Counted from the first letter of the stretch, positions 7,841 through 16,566 are shown. The stretch is DNA of 43,055 nucleotides from Candidatus Omnitrophota bacterium (GCA_016939375.1 JAFGHF010000019.1:1-43055), one strand, 5' to 3'. A program made the numbers and translations. The notes: a model not told the origin generated them from the letters alone.

Positions 7841-8521
7841 TTAGGTCAACATTATCCCTATGCCGATGGCAATCAGCAATATGCCGCTGGTCAGTTTAAT
7901 AATCTTAAAATGCATTTTCACCTTTGTAAATATATCCATCGCCCGCTTCACTCCTATGCTTACCAATAAAAGAGGTATAGCCAAGCCCAGTGAATAGGCG
8001 CTTAAGAGAAACATGCCTTCTAAAAGCGTCTCTTTGGTCGCCGCCATCACTAGAATGCCCCCCAGAATAGGGCCTACGCAAGGAGTCCACCCTAAGCCAA
8101 AAGCCATACCCACGAAAAAAGAGCCCAACCAGCTTACCGGTTTAGCCTTCAGGTGGATCCTTTTCTCCTGCTCCAATAGACGTAGCTTAAAAAGGCCTGT
8201 TAAATATAATCCGAATAATATCAGGACGGCCGCGCCAATCAACCGTAATATTTTTTTATTGGCCATAAAGAACGAGCCGATATAACCGGCAGTGGCCCCC
8301 AATGCCACAAAGACCAAAGAAAAACCGAGGATAAATAATATCGCCTCGGTCAAAATGATCTTCTTTTTAGCCTGGACTTTTTCCTGGGTATCCGTGAGTT
8401 CTTGTAAAGACAACCCCGTGATAAAACAAATATATACGGGGATCAAAGGCAAGACACAGGGAGAGAAAAAAGTCAAAAGCCCTGCGCCAAAGGCGCTGAA
8501 GATTTGTAAATTATCGCTCAT
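7841..8521 (-). CDS. ccdA: CcdA-like thiol-disulfide transmembrane electron carrier
   Basis: A 226-residue protein with six membrane helices. The two functional cysteines of the CcdA/DsbD core are in place: Cys22 in TFFSPCVLPLIP and Cys148 in GLGWTPCVGPILGG. Such proteins carry reducing equivalents from cytoplasmic thioredoxin to periplasmic partners, for example in cytochrome c maturation. No thioredoxin-like or cytochrome maturation gene is adjacent. Two bases separate it from the P-loop/DRTGG gene upstream and one base from the dehydrogenase downstream. A distant functional relative lies at 39119-39781. Confidence 0.88.
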   Translation of the reverse strand: MSDNLQIFSAFGAGLLTFFSPCVLPLIPVYICFITGLSLQELTDTQEKVQAKKKIILTEAILFILGFSLVFVALGATAGYIGSFFMANKKILRLIGAAVLILFGLYLTGLFKLRLLEQEKRIHLKAKPVSWLGSFFVGMAFGLGWTPCVGPILGGILVMAATKETLLEGMFLLSAYSLGLAIPLLLVSIGVKRAMDIFTKVKMHFKIIKLTSGILLIAIGIGIMLT

Positions 8522-8523
8522 TT

Positions 8524-9627
8524 TTATAGATGCTTTGCCAAAAGCTCTATGTCTACATACCTTTCAATTAAATCTCTGATTATACCTGCTTTCTCTGAAT
8601 CCTCCGGCTTTAATTTTACTGCCAGATCATGCACCCTGGAGGCAACGCTATAAGTATCGCCTGTGGCTAATAAAAGCGGGATATTCGCCCCTTTTAACAA
8701 ATCGACGATGGTCTTATGGGGCTTGATCCCTCCGCTTAAGACAATGCCTGCTATCTGCATGCCCTCTTTGGCCTTTTCCATCTGATAACCGGCCACAGTC
8801 AAAATCATGTCTTCTCTATCGCCGGGAGTGATGATTAGGCTTTTATCTGAAAAGTACCTCAAGGCCTCGTGCGGACCCATTGCCCCTACCAAGATCTTAG
8901 CTACCCTCATATCAAGACATCCGTCGCAATTGAGCAACTTAAAGTCCAATTCATCGGCGATCTGGCCGATTGTCGGCTCAGACAATAATTCCCTATAAGG
9001 TATCACACCCAATACCCTTAGGCCCTTTCTCTTCAACCCCAGGCGGACCAATTTATTGACCTTATCAAACTTTTCCGGTTTGACTTTGTTTATTATTACG
9101 CCGGCGATCTCCACGCCTTTTTTCTCAAATAAGGCCGCATTCAACGTTATTTCGTCGATAGGCCTGCCTATGCCGCCACTTGAGACTATGACTACTTTCG
9201 ATTCCAACATCTTGGCCACTGTGGCATTGCAAAGGTCAAACACCGAACCCACACCCGCATGCCCCGTTCCTTCGATTATCACCAGGTCTTTATTTCTGGC
9301 CACTGTCTTAAAAGATTTTTTGATCCGTTGGGCCAGCTTGTTTCTTCCGCCCTTTTGCACATATTTGGACGTAAAGCCTTTTTCAATCGCTATCGGGCTC
9401 ATATCCTTGATGGCGCATTCGATGCCGCATATCTTCTCGATTACCACAGAATCCTCATCTACTTTTTCATCCTGCTCGACTACGTATCGCTGCCCCACCG
9501 GTTTGATGAAACCCACCCTTTCAAAGCGGTCTTTAAAGGCGTAGATCAGGCCTAAACTAACTACGGTCTTGCCGTCATTTTGTCCGGTCGCGGAGATAAA
9601 TATCCTGCCCACCCTTCGCCTAGGCAT
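8524..9627 (-). CDS. P-loop (BioD-like) and DRTGG-domain protein, phosphotransacetylase N-terminal type
   Basis: The 367 residues form two parts. The first (1-215) is a dethiobiotin-synthetase-like P-loop domain with ISATGQNDGKTVVSLGL as phosphate loop. The second (about 220-335) is a DRTGG domain. This arrangement equals the regulatory N-terminus of long phosphotransacetylases without their catalytic domain, and free-standing versions are known. It may sense a nucleotide or acetyl-phosphate state; that is inference, though it sits close to an acetyl-CoA-producing pathway. Its ATG follows the stop of the upstream fusion gene directly (TAAATG). Confidence 0.82.
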   Translation of the reverse strand: MPRRRVGRIFISATGQNDGKTVVSLGLIYAFKDRFERVGFIKPVGQRYVVEQDEKVDEDSVVIEKICGIECAIKDMSPIAIEKGFTSKYVQKGGRNKLAQRIKKSFKTVARNKDLVIIEGTGHAGVGSVFDLCNATVAKMLESKVVIVSSGGIGRPIDEITLNAALFEKKGVEIAGVIINKVKPEKFDKVNKLVRLGLKRKGLRVLGVIPYRELLSEPTIGQIADELDFKLLNCDGCLDMRVAKILVGAMGPHEALRYFSDKSLIITPGDREDMILTVAGYQMEKAKEGMQIAGIVLSGGIKPHKTIVDLLKGANIPLLLATGDTYSVASRVHDLAVKLKPEDSEKAGIIRDLIERYVDIELLAKHL

Positions 9628-10920
9628 TTATTTCTTCTCCCATTTTAACAATTCTATGGCTTTCCCTAATGTCGAACCGCGGTCGATCTCTTCCCTCAGC
9701 CTGTTTTCCTGTTCTAAAATGCCCATAGCCCGATTGGCAACTTCAGCTACTATGTCTTTGGGAATACACATTACCCCGTCATCGTCTCCCACAATCCAAT
9801 CTCCGGGAAACACCTTTGAGCCACTGACTGAGACAGGGACCCCGATTTCGCCAAAACCCTTGGGTTCTCCGGCGGTAGGGGTAGTCAGTTTGGCAAAAAC
9901 GGGAAAACGTAAAGCGCGAATCTCCTTGATATCACGGACCGCGCCGTCTATCACCACACCCGCTATTTTACAACGCATCGCTCCATGCGTAGCCAACTCT
10001 CCCCAGACTGCCGGACCCGCGCCTGCAGCATCTATTACGATGACATCTCCCGGTTTTGCCTTATCGATGGCCTGCACTGTTTTGGCCCAATCTCCGGGAT
10101 ACGTGCGTACAGTCACTGCCGGGCCGATCATCTTAATGCCCTCTAACAAGGAAACTATGCCTTTCAGGTCTCCGCTCCTATGCATTGCGTCGGAGATATT
10201 CGCGGTGGAGACCTCTTGTAATGCTTTCCTTACATCTTTTTCAGAAACTCGTTTAAATAATCTGGAGGCGATCACCTTTCCCGATGAAATCGCCTTTTTT
10301 ATATCGCCTGAGGCAAGCTTAGGTTCTTTCGCTTTAGTGATCGCTCCACCCACAATCACAATATCCGCTCCGGCTTTGACGGCCCGGCAAGCGGTCTCAG
10401 AGTTTATCCCCCCTGCCACAGCAACTGGTATCTTTACTGCCTTGGCCACTTTCTGCAGACGGGTAAAAGGGTCTTTTCCTTTCATCTGTTGGTCAATTGC
10501 GCAATGGACCCCCACATAATCCACGCCCAGCTTTTCCACTTGCCTGGCCCTTTTTTCAATTTCTTTTTCGCCTATCTCTATTAAGTCGGCTTCTATTTTC
10601 GCTCCGTAATTCCTTCCCGCCTGCACACATTCACGTATAGTGCTGTCTGAGGCCGCTGCCAATACGCATACGATATCGGCGCCTGCCTTGGCCGCCGCTT
10701 CGGTCTCGATCCTGCCCGCATCCATGATTTTCATATCGGCGACAATAGTTACATTGGGAAATTTTTTTCGTAATTCCCTGACAACATCCAGGCCTTCGCT
10801 TTTGATTAAAGGGGTGCCCGCCTCCAGCCAATCCACTCCACCCTTGACTGCTTCCTCAGCGACTTGTAAGGCACGTTTTAAATTAACAAAGTCCAAGGCT
10901 ACTTGTAATATTGGTTTCAT
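9628..10920 (-). CDS. Bifunctional 3-hexulose-6-phosphate synthase / RraA-like protein
   Basis: A fusion of 430 residues. Residues 1-215 are an orotidine-decarboxylase-superfamily barrel with the HPS signature VADMKIMDAG (Asp62, Lys64, Asp67) and AVAGGINSETA. Residues 220-430 are an RraA/HMG-aldolase-like domain. The same fusion is known mainly from archaea, where HPS run in reverse helps make ribulose 5-phosphate. The RraA half may be an aldolase or decarboxylase; a role as RNase E regulator is unlikely. No partner 6-phospho-3-hexuloisomerase gene is seen in the window. No ribosome-binding site is evident, because heptamer repeats run up to the start. Confidence 0.88.
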   Translation of the reverse strand: MKPILQVALDFVNLKRALQVAEEAVKGGVDWLEAGTPLIKSEGLDVVRELRKKFPNVTIVADMKIMDAGRIETEAAAKAGADIVCVLAAASDSTIRECVQAGRNYGAKIEADLIEIGEKEIEKRARQVEKLGVDYVGVHCAIDQQMKGKDPFTRLQKVAKAVKIPVAVAGGINSETACRAVKAGADIVIVGGAITKAKEPKLASGDIKKAISSGKVIASRLFKRVSEKDVRKALQEVSTANISDAMHRSGDLKGIVSLLEGIKMIGPAVTVRTYPGDWAKTVQAIDKAKPGDVIVIDAAGAGPAVWGELATHGAMRCKIAGVVIDGAVRDIKEIRALRFPVFAKLTTPTAGEPKGFGEIGVPVSVSGSKVFPGDWIVGDDDGVMCIPKDIVAEVANRAMGILEQENRLREEIDRGSTLGKAIELLKWEKK

Positions 10921-10925
10921 TTTTT

Positions 10926-10974
10926 AGCTTTCAGCTTTCAGCTGTCAGTTTTCAGTTTTCAGCTACCACTAACC
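10926..10974 (-). repeat. Heptamer tandem repeat, 7 degenerate copies
   Basis: Seven consecutive 7-base units, plus-strand form AGCTTTC, AGCTTTC, AGCTGTC, AGTTTTC, AGTTTTC, AGCTACC, ACTAACC. They fill the gap between yjbQ and the HPS/RraA gene. The units share their pattern with the longer array at 12595-12692. Confidence 0.9.
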
Positions 10975-10983
10975 AATTAAACA

Positions 10984-11400
10984 CTATTCTCCGATTATTT
11001 GCACTATGAGTTCCCGGGAACGGGGGCGATTGTCAAAATCGATAAAGATGATCTGTTGCCATGTGCCCAGGTGCAATTTCTTATTATTAAAAGGCACGGT
11101 CAACGACGGCCCCAATAATGCCGAACGCACATGCGCATAACCGTTGCCGTCATGCCACTTCAGGTTATGATGGTACTCTCCTTGCCGGGGGGCAATGATC
11201 TCAAAGGCCTCTTTTAAGTCTTGGACCAGGCCAGATTCATATTCCACCGTAGTTAAACCCCCGGTGGCCCCAGGCACAAAAACGCTAACAATTCCGTTTT
11301 TGATCTTGGCGGAGCCGATACACTCGTGTACCCGGTCAGTGATATCGATAATATCCGTCTCGCCGCGCGATTTAAGTTTTATACTCTTGGTCACTACCAT
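10984..11400 (-). CDS. yjbQ: YjbQ family protein (secondary thiamine-phosphate synthase type)
   Basis: A 138-residue UPF0047/YjbQ protein, the full length of the family. The conserved blocks are seen: FVPGATGGLTTVEYE, then HHNLKWHDGNGYAHVRSALLGPS with its metal-binding histidines, and LGTWQQIIFIDFDNRPR. Members complement thiamine-phosphate synthase weakly in E. coli, but their native role is not settled. It starts one base after the stop of the 96-residue hypothetical gene upstream. No thiamine gene is nearby. Confidence 0.9.
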   Translation of the reverse strand: MVVTKSIKLKSRGETDIIDITDRVHECIGSAKIKNGIVSVFVPGATGGLTTVEYESGLVQDLKEAFEIIAPRQGEYHHNLKWHDGNGYAHVRSALLGPSLTVPFNNKKLHLGTWQQIIFIDFDNRPRSRELIVQIIGE

Positions 11401-11401
11401 T

Positions 11402-11692
11402 TTATTTTTTCTCTGCGTTGCTGGAATCTTGCGATTCTGTTAAATATGTATAGAACCCCTTCATTTTCGTCACCGCGCTTCTTGTGACCACACGTACATT
11501 TAAGCTGTTTTTCCAATAGAGCTTCTGCGGTATCTTATGTTCTTCAAGATTTTCCCCTTTTAGCTCGGCGATCTCATCGACTATATCATTATAATCGTCG
11601 GCGACAACTCCTTTGGGCATCTCATCTTCCGAAAGAGACTGCACTATTCCCTTTAGGTCTTCAAGAAGTTTCTGCATCCTGTCATTATCCAT
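11402..11692 (-). CDS. Hypothetical protein, 96 residues
   Basis: I do not recognise this protein. It is small, acidic in its first half (MDNDRMQKLLEDLKGIVQSL) and basic later, with no membrane segment or cysteine motif. The helical N-terminus could be a coiled coil. It lies between the acsE hairpin (11723-11753) and yjbQ, and the one-base spacing to yjbQ supports co-translation. Confidence 0.65.
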   Translation of the reverse strand: MDNDRMQKLLEDLKGIVQSLSEDEMPKGVVADDYNDIVDEIAELKGENLEEHKIPQKLYWKNSLNVRVVTRSAVTKMKGFYTYLTESQDSSNAEKK

Positions 11693-11722
11693 CCAAATCT
11701 CCTATGTTATTTTTTAATCATT

Positions 11723-11753
11723 GATTTGCGGCGGCGAGCCAAAGCCGCAAATC
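11723..11753. repeat. Perfect 10-base inverted repeat downstream of acsE
   Basis: GATTTGCGGC (11723-11732) and GCCGCAAATC (11744-11753) flank an 11-base loop. On the minus strand the following bases are A-rich (AATGATTAAAAAATAAC) rather than a T run, so this is not a textbook terminator. It may mark an mRNA processing or stability point between acsE and the next gene. Confidence 0.75.
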
Positions 11754-11772
11754 CTGGTCGATATCATTAAGA

Positions 11773-12561
11773 CTATTTCTTACGATATGCATCTAAAAAT
11801 GAATCACAATATATATGCTTGTTCAATAAAAGCTCGGCGGTGATAGCCGCGTCCATCAACTCGTTATCCATAGGGTCCACGATCGCCGCATCTAAGCCAT
11901 TGGCTATAGCCATTACCAGAAAAGTGCGATTGATCAGGCTACGCTTGTCGGTGCCTTGGGATACATTGCTAAGTCCCAAGACCGTCTTGGGCGCAGGGTC
12001 AGATAAGATTTTAAGGTCTCTGATGGCCTCCAACACTTCTAGCGATTGAAATTGGGTCACGTTGACCGGAAGGATAATCGGATCAAGATAAAGGTTTTCT
12101 ATGGGGATACCAGCTTCCATGCATGCGGAGATTATTACCGCGGCGTGTTCGGCACGTTCATTTCTGTCCCGGGGAATACCGGACTCACCCATAGTCAAGC
12201 CGATAATGCCTGAGTCATATTTTTTGGCCAAAGGCAAAAGCGTATCTAACTTGGCTTTTTTTGCCGTAGTGGAATTGATGATCGCCTTTTTCTTGGCCAG
12301 CTTTAAACCCTCTTCTATAACATCGGCCTTTGTGCTGTCCAGGGCTAATGGCACATCAGTTACCTCCTGGATGGACTCGATGAGCCATCTCATGGCAGCT
12401 ACGGCATCGGCAGCTGCAGGGCCTACATTTACATCCAGCACATCCGCCCCGCATTCGACCTGTTTTTTGGCCAAGTCCTGGATCACATTTTTGTCTTTAC
12501 TGGTAATCGCCTTGCCTACATCTTTAAACATACCGTTTATGCGTTCACCGATGGTCAGCAT
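11773..12561 (-). CDS. acsE: Methyl-THF:corrinoid iron-sulfur protein methyltransferase
   Basis: AcsE moves the methyl group from methyl-tetrahydrofolate to the cobalt of the corrinoid protein AcsCD. The 262 residues equal the length of the Moorella enzyme. Key pterin-binding and catalytic residues fall at the same numbers: Asp75 in PLALDSTK, Asp160 in LYLDPI and Asn199 in GLSNVSQGT. A GGAGG site precedes the ATG. It is the last gene of the Wood-Ljungdahl run, separated from acsD by the heptamer array at 12595-12692. Function is very secure. Confidence 0.96.
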   Translation of the reverse strand: MLTIGERINGMFKDVGKAITSKDKNVIQDLAKKQVECGADVLDVNVGPAAADAVAAMRWLIESIQEVTDVPLALDSTKADVIEEGLKLAKKKAIINSTTAKKAKLDTLLPLAKKYDSGIIGLTMGESGIPRDRNERAEHAAVIISACMEAGIPIENLYLDPIILPVNVTQFQSLEVLEAIRDLKILSDPAPKTVLGLSNVSQGTDKRSLINRTFLVMAIANGLDAAIVDPMDNELMDAAITAELLLNKHIYCDSFLDAYRKK

Positions 12562-12594
12562 ATTACCTCCTTAATTATATAAGAGAATATTTCT

Positions 12595-12692
12595 GGCTTT
12601 CAGCTTTCAGCTGTCAGCTTACAGTTGACAGTTGACAGTTTACAGTTTTCAGCTTACAGCTTTCACTGATAACTGAACACTGATAACTGTCC
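12595..12692 (-). repeat. Heptamer tandem repeat, 14 degenerate copies
   Basis: Fourteen in-phase 7-base units on the plus strand, such as AGCTTTC, AGCTGTC, AGCTTAC, AGTTGAC (twice), AGTTTAC and, toward acsD, ACTGATA and ACTGAAC. The array fills the gap between acsD and acsE, and its last base touches the acsD stop. Same unit family as 10926-10974, so it is a dispersed class of short tandem array in this genome. Confidence 0.92.
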
Positions 12693-13657
12693 TATTTTTT
12701 CATAAGGCTATCAATGGTCTTTCTGACGATTTCTACTGCCTTGGGATGGCGCATAGTAAGTATATCGGCTCCGGAAAGTAATACAGAGATCGCGGTGCTC
12801 GCCTCCCAAACCGGACCTCGCTGAGCTTCCGGTCCCCATTCCGGATGCTCTGCTTGTGCTCCTTTAGCTTCTTTCGAGCGCCAGGCTTCCTGGCCCACAA
12901 AACATATAAAAGGCATAGACAACATCTTGTCGCCCATAAGAGCAGCCAATCTTGCCCTCTCCATTATAGAATATGCGTATTCCATACCGTAACCCAAAGC
13001 GCCTATAGTGGGGTTCATCGCTATCTTTTTAATATCAAAGCCCATATCGGTGATCAAAATATTGACCTGTTTGGCGATGTTGATATCGATGGGGGACTCG
13101 CCGATGATATTGTGACCATCGGCAAGACAAGCGGCTGTCAGTGTTTTATAATTATCTTCCGTGGCATCGCCGAAGAGGCAACTCTCACCCTTGGCCACCT
13201 CACAACATTTAGGCAAAACCTGATTATCTTTCTCCGCGTGGTCACAACCTAAAATAATCAAAGGCACGCCTACAGCTTGTAAAATAGATTTTACGGTATC
13301 CGCCGTCTTATCGGCCGAGGCATCACCAAAATCTGGATGGATGCCTTGAAGCCGCAGGCACAAAAGTTCCGCTTTATATTCATCCACACATTTTTTTGCC
13401 CATTGGACAGGATCATTTAAAACACCCTTGAACGGTTCTTTCAGCACGCAAGGCCAATCGACCGGTTCGCTGTCCAAAATCTCCATCGCGATTACCGGCT
13501 TATTAGGTATCTGGCCTTCATCAAATAAATATGGTAAAGTGCTCTCACCGCCGACAACGACCTTGGAAGTCCTTGTCCCGCCTTCTTCCTTTGTCGCTCC
13601 GATGGTCAAGGTGCTAATCTGATTAGACCACTTCTCTTTTACTTGTTCAACAGACAT
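12692..13657 (-). CDS. acsD: Corrinoid iron-sulfur protein, small subunit
   Basis: AcsD/CdhD pairs with AcsC to form the corrinoid protein that carries the methyl group to acetyl-CoA synthase. The 321 residues show the TIM-barrel of the family, with PVIAMEILDSEP, LLCLRLQGIHPDFGD, GCDHAEKDNQVLPKCCE and AMNPTIGALGYGMEYAYS. The length matches bacterial AcsD. Its start overlaps the end of cooC by 19 bases, so the two are coupled. The following gap holds the 14-copy heptamer array, then acsE. Confidence 0.96.
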   Translation of the reverse strand: MSVEQVKEKWSNQISTLTIGATKEEGGTRTSKVVVGGESTLPYLFDEGQIPNKPVIAMEILDSEPVDWPCVLKEPFKGVLNDPVQWAKKCVDEYKAELLCLRLQGIHPDFGDASADKTADTVKSILQAVGVPLIILGCDHAEKDNQVLPKCCEVAKGESCLFGDATEDNYKTLTAACLADGHNIIGESPIDINIAKQVNILITDMGFDIKKIAMNPTIGALGYGMEYAYSIMERARLAALMGDKMLSMPFICFVGQEAWRSKEAKGAQAEHPEWGPEAQRGPVWEASTAISVLLSGADILTMRHPKAVEIVRKTIDSLMKK

Positions 13658-14406
13658 GATACCTCCTCATAAATTCTGCTTACTGCCTGAAAAGCCTTTG
13701 AGTCTTGGGAAAGGCTCATAACGTTGGCACTATCTAAGCTTAAATTAAACACATCTTCGTCCTGCGGTATAGCCCCGGCAAAAGGCATACCCATCTTATC
13801 TATCTCAGTTCTTAATTTATCTACTCCTTGAGGGGCTTTATTGACCACTAAACGGGCCTCCTTGACGCTGATCTCCAGTTCTCTGGTTAGGTCAAGGATC
13901 CTTTTTGCCGAACGAAGGCCGATAACGGTATATTCGCTGACAACAAACAAAAGGTCTATCTTGCGGGTCGTGCGCCGGGAAAGGTGCTCCATCCCTGCCT
14001 CATTATCGATGACCATATAAGAATAGGCTTTACCTAACTTATCGATCAAAGCACGCAGTAGATTATTGGCGTAGCAATAACAGCCCGGGCCTTCGGGACG
14101 GCCCATAGCAAGCAGGTCAAACCCCTCGCCCTCCACAACGGCATCCTGAACGTGGTACTCCAGATATCTGTTTTTGGTCATTCCCTTAGGGACCTTGTCG
14201 GGGTTCTTAGCTATATCGTCTATCAGTGCTACGATGCTATTATCTGCGCTCACCCCCAAAGCCTCATCCAGGTTTGCGTTTGGGTCTGCGTCTATGGCAA
14301 TGATGGAATCGCCTTTTTGTTTTTCTAAAAGCTGTCTGATCAATAGCCCTGAAAAGGTGGTCTTTCCGCTGCCGCCTTTTCCGCAAACCGCTATTGTATA
14401 ACTCAT
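13639..14406 (-). CDS. cooC: CooC-type nickel-insertion ATPase
   Basis: A 255-residue MinD-like ATPase that matures the nickel sites of CO dehydrogenase or acetyl-CoA synthase (AcsF/CooC1). Seen: the deviant Walker A GKGGSGKTT (residues 9-17), the switch region AIDADPNANLDEALG (from 37), and the CxC metal motif PGCYCYANN (Cys109, Cys111) that binds nickel at the dimer interface in CooC1. It overlaps acsV by 4 bases (ATGA) and acsD by 19. Confidence 0.94.
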   Translation of the reverse strand: MSYTIAVCGKGGSGKTTFSGLLIRQLLEKQKGDSIIAIDADPNANLDEALGVSADNSIVALIDDIAKNPDKVPKGMTKNRYLEYHVQDAVVEGEGFDLLAMGRPEGPGCYCYANNLLRALIDKLGKAYSYMVIDNEAGMEHLSRRTTRKIDLLFVVSEYTVIGLRSAKRILDLTRELEISVKEARLVVNKAPQGVDKLRTEIDKMGMPFAGAIPQDEDVFNLSLDSANVMSLSQDSKAFQAVSRIYEEVSCLLNK

Positions 14407-16349
14407 TTTTTCACCTCTGTTATACTCGGAAAACGCTGTAACTCAGTATGCGGGAAAAACAAAGCCGAAACGTATTCATCCATATAAGCAGATTCGACGC
14501 TTAATTCTATATAAGTCATCTTTTTGGCGATCTCCTCGGCTTCTTTCTTTGCTTCGTATGAAAGCAGGATCTCTCTTGAGCCGGCTAAGGAGCTATTGCC
14601 GATAAAAGTAAATCTTTTTCTGTCCAGGTCGGGCAACAATCCTATGGTTATGGCTTTTTCGATGTCCAGATATGTCCCAAATCCACCGGCGACATAAAAT
14701 TGTTTTATGTCCTTGAAATCCAGGTTCATCTTTTTCAGAAGTATGGCGCTGGCGGCATAGATAGCCCCCTTGGAACGCTTAAGGTTTTCGATATCCGCCT
14801 CGGTAATGATGATATCACTATCGGCATCGGAATCCTCCTTGGAAACTAAGACAAATGCCTTGCCTGAGTCTGTTTCCTTGATGCGGTAAGAGTCTAGATC
14901 TTCGGCGAATTTTCCGTTGCGCCCGATGATACCCGCTTTTAAGAATTCGGCAAGACAATCGATATATCCGGAACCGCATATTCCTATCGGCTTCTCATCG
15001 GCTATAGTCTCCACTTTCACCGAACCGCCTGAAATGTGCACGCGCTGAATCGCGCCGGCAGTCGCTCTCATGCCGCAGGTAACCCCGCTGCCTTCAAACG
15101 CCGGACCGGCGGAAGCGGCACAGGATACCATCCACTCATTGTTTCCCAAGACTATTTCACCGTTAGTGCCCACATCGATAAGCATGATTAATTTTTTAGA
15201 GCGGTGTAATCCGGAGGCCAATACGCCCGCGGTGATGTCTCCGCCAACGTAGGTGCTCACGCCGGGGACACAGGAAAGTAAACCGCGGGGATTAATCTTA
15301 ATGCCCGCCTCTGCCGCCCGTACGACCGGTACAAAATTGGCCGTGGAAACATAGGGCTCGCGTCGGATGAATCTGGGGTCGACACGCAAAAGTAAATGCG
15401 CCATCGTGGTATTGCCGGCACAGGTCAATCCATTAATATCATTTAAGTTGATCTTATTCTCTTGTATCAGAGCCTTGATTATTGCGTTAATATTATCGAT
15501 TACGGCATGATGTAGTTTTTCTAGGCCATCCCGTTCGCTGGCATAAATGATACGGGTGATCACATCGCTGCCAAAGGAAGCCTGTTTATTGTGCGTGGCC
15601 TTGGTGCCTAATATTTCTTTCGTATTTAGGTTCACCAACTGGCCGGAGACAGTAGTAGTTCCGACATCCAAGGCAATTCCATAATTTCTATCTGATGTAT
15701 CGCCCGGATCGACAGAGACTATCTCTACAGTACCGTTTCTCTTTCCCAGTAAAACAGTGACTTTCCAACCGCTCTCCCTAAATAACCTTCCCAAGCGCTT
15801 GATATTGGTCAAGCCGGTCTGCATTATAGGGATATCCCTGTTTTTTCTTATCTCCCTGTAGAGTCTTTCTAAGTCACTTACCGTATCTGTCAGGCTGGGG
15901 GGATCAAGCTCAAGGTAGAGTTTTGTCGCCAGCGGGCTATGCGTAAAGAGGTCTTCTTCAATAACGCTTTTTCCCTTGGCTACATCGACCGCCTGGCTAT
16001 ACATGCCTTTTAAACGCAAAAGCTTTAATTGTTCATCGGATACATGGTCTAAATCCAGCCTCGATCCCGCAGGCACCTCGACCTCGACATCGCTGTGTAC
16101 CGTAGTCTGGCAAGCCAATACAACACCTCTTTGCCTTTCCTCCAAAGATATCCGCCCTGAGGGCTCGGTGCGTATATCTCCACTTCTAACGATCACCTTG
16201 CAGCGGCCGCAGACACCATCTCCGCCACAGCTGGAGTGTATAAAAACCCCGGCCTCTATCGCCGCAGATAAAAGGTCTTTGCCCTTATTCGCTTCTATCC
16301 GCACCGGTTCTGGATGATAGAAAGTTACTGTATAGGTCTGTTTCTCCAT
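14403..16349 (-). CDS. acsV: Reductive activator of the corrinoid protein (RACo)
   Basis: AcsV uses ATP to return oxidised Co(II) corrinoid to the active Co(I) state. The 648 residues start with a plant-type [2Fe-2S] ferredoxin domain whose ligands are Cys41, Cys47, Cys50 and Cys80. A linker domain follows, and then an ASKHA actin-like ATPase domain (DUF4445) with YGIALDVGTTTVSGQLV and LIDVGTNGEIVLGN. This domain order is that of Carboxydothermus RACo. It overlaps cooC by 4 bases and follows the small PLDc_N-like gene by 4 bases. Confidence 0.94.
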   Translation of the reverse strand: MEKQTYTVTFYHPEPVRIEANKGKDLLSAAIEAGVFIHSSCGGDGVCGRCKVIVRSGDIRTEPSGRISLEERQRGVVLACQTTVHSDVEVEVPAGSRLDLDHVSDEQLKLLRLKGMYSQAVDVAKGKSVIEEDLFTHSPLATKLYLELDPPSLTDTVSDLERLYREIRKNRDIPIMQTGLTNIKRLGRLFRESGWKVTVLLGKRNGTVEIVSVDPGDTSDRNYGIALDVGTTTVSGQLVNLNTKEILGTKATHNKQASFGSDVITRIIYASERDGLEKLHHAVIDNINAIIKALIQENKINLNDINGLTCAGNTTMAHLLLRVDPRFIRREPYVSTANFVPVVRAAEAGIKINPRGLLSCVPGVSTYVGGDITAGVLASGLHRSKKLIMLIDVGTNGEIVLGNNEWMVSCAASAGPAFEGSGVTCGMRATAGAIQRVHISGGSVKVETIADEKPIGICGSGYIDCLAEFLKAGIIGRNGKFAEDLDSYRIKETDSGKAFVLVSKEDSDADSDIIITEADIENLKRSKGAIYAASAILLKKMNLDFKDIKQFYVAGGFGTYLDIEKAITIGLLPDLDRKRFTFIGNSSLAGSREILLSYEAKKEAEEIAKKMTYIELSVESAYMDEYVSALFFPHTELQRFPSITEVKK

Positions 16350-16353
16350 TTTT

Positions 16354-16566
16354 TTATGCTTTTCTATATACCATCAGCCAATAGACAAAAGCCCCTACTG
16401 TCTGAAATACGGCGATGGCAAAAATCCATATAACTTTATACACAGGACGGCTAAAAGAATGTCTTACGCAATCTATGAGCATCTTTGCCCAAAACAAAAA
16501 AAGAACTACGGCAATGGCGATGACTATAATAGAAGATATCCCTCTGGCGAGTGAACCTATGTCCAT
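16354..16566 (-). CDS. Small PLDc_N-like membrane protein
   Basis: A 70-residue protein with two membrane helices (about 13-32 and 43-65). The end VIWIFAIAVFQTVGAFVYWL resembles the short PLDc_N (phospholipase D N-terminal) membrane module often found alone. It lies between acsC and acsV with 4 bases to acsV and 39 to acsC, and a GGAG site precedes the ATG. No function is known for the free module. Its place inside a CODH/ACS operon may be chance. Confidence 0.75.
   Translation of the reverse strand: MDIGSLARGISSIIVIAIAVVLFLFWAKMLIDCVRHSFSRPVYKVIWIFAIAVFQTVGAFVYWLMVYRKA

Noticed and set aside
9569-10519. Long plus-strand open frame opposite the HPS/RraA gene
   Set aside because: The minus-strand frame has clear domains; the plus frame is Ser/Thr/Pro-rich without motifs, as expected of an antisense shadow.
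12562-12594. Promoter before acsE (TATAAT in the gap)
   Set aside because: The TATAAT lies almost on the ribosome-binding site and has no -35 partner at the right distance.
12595-12692. CRISPR array
   Set aside because: The unit is only 7 bases with no spacers and no cas genes nearby; it is a simple tandem repeat.
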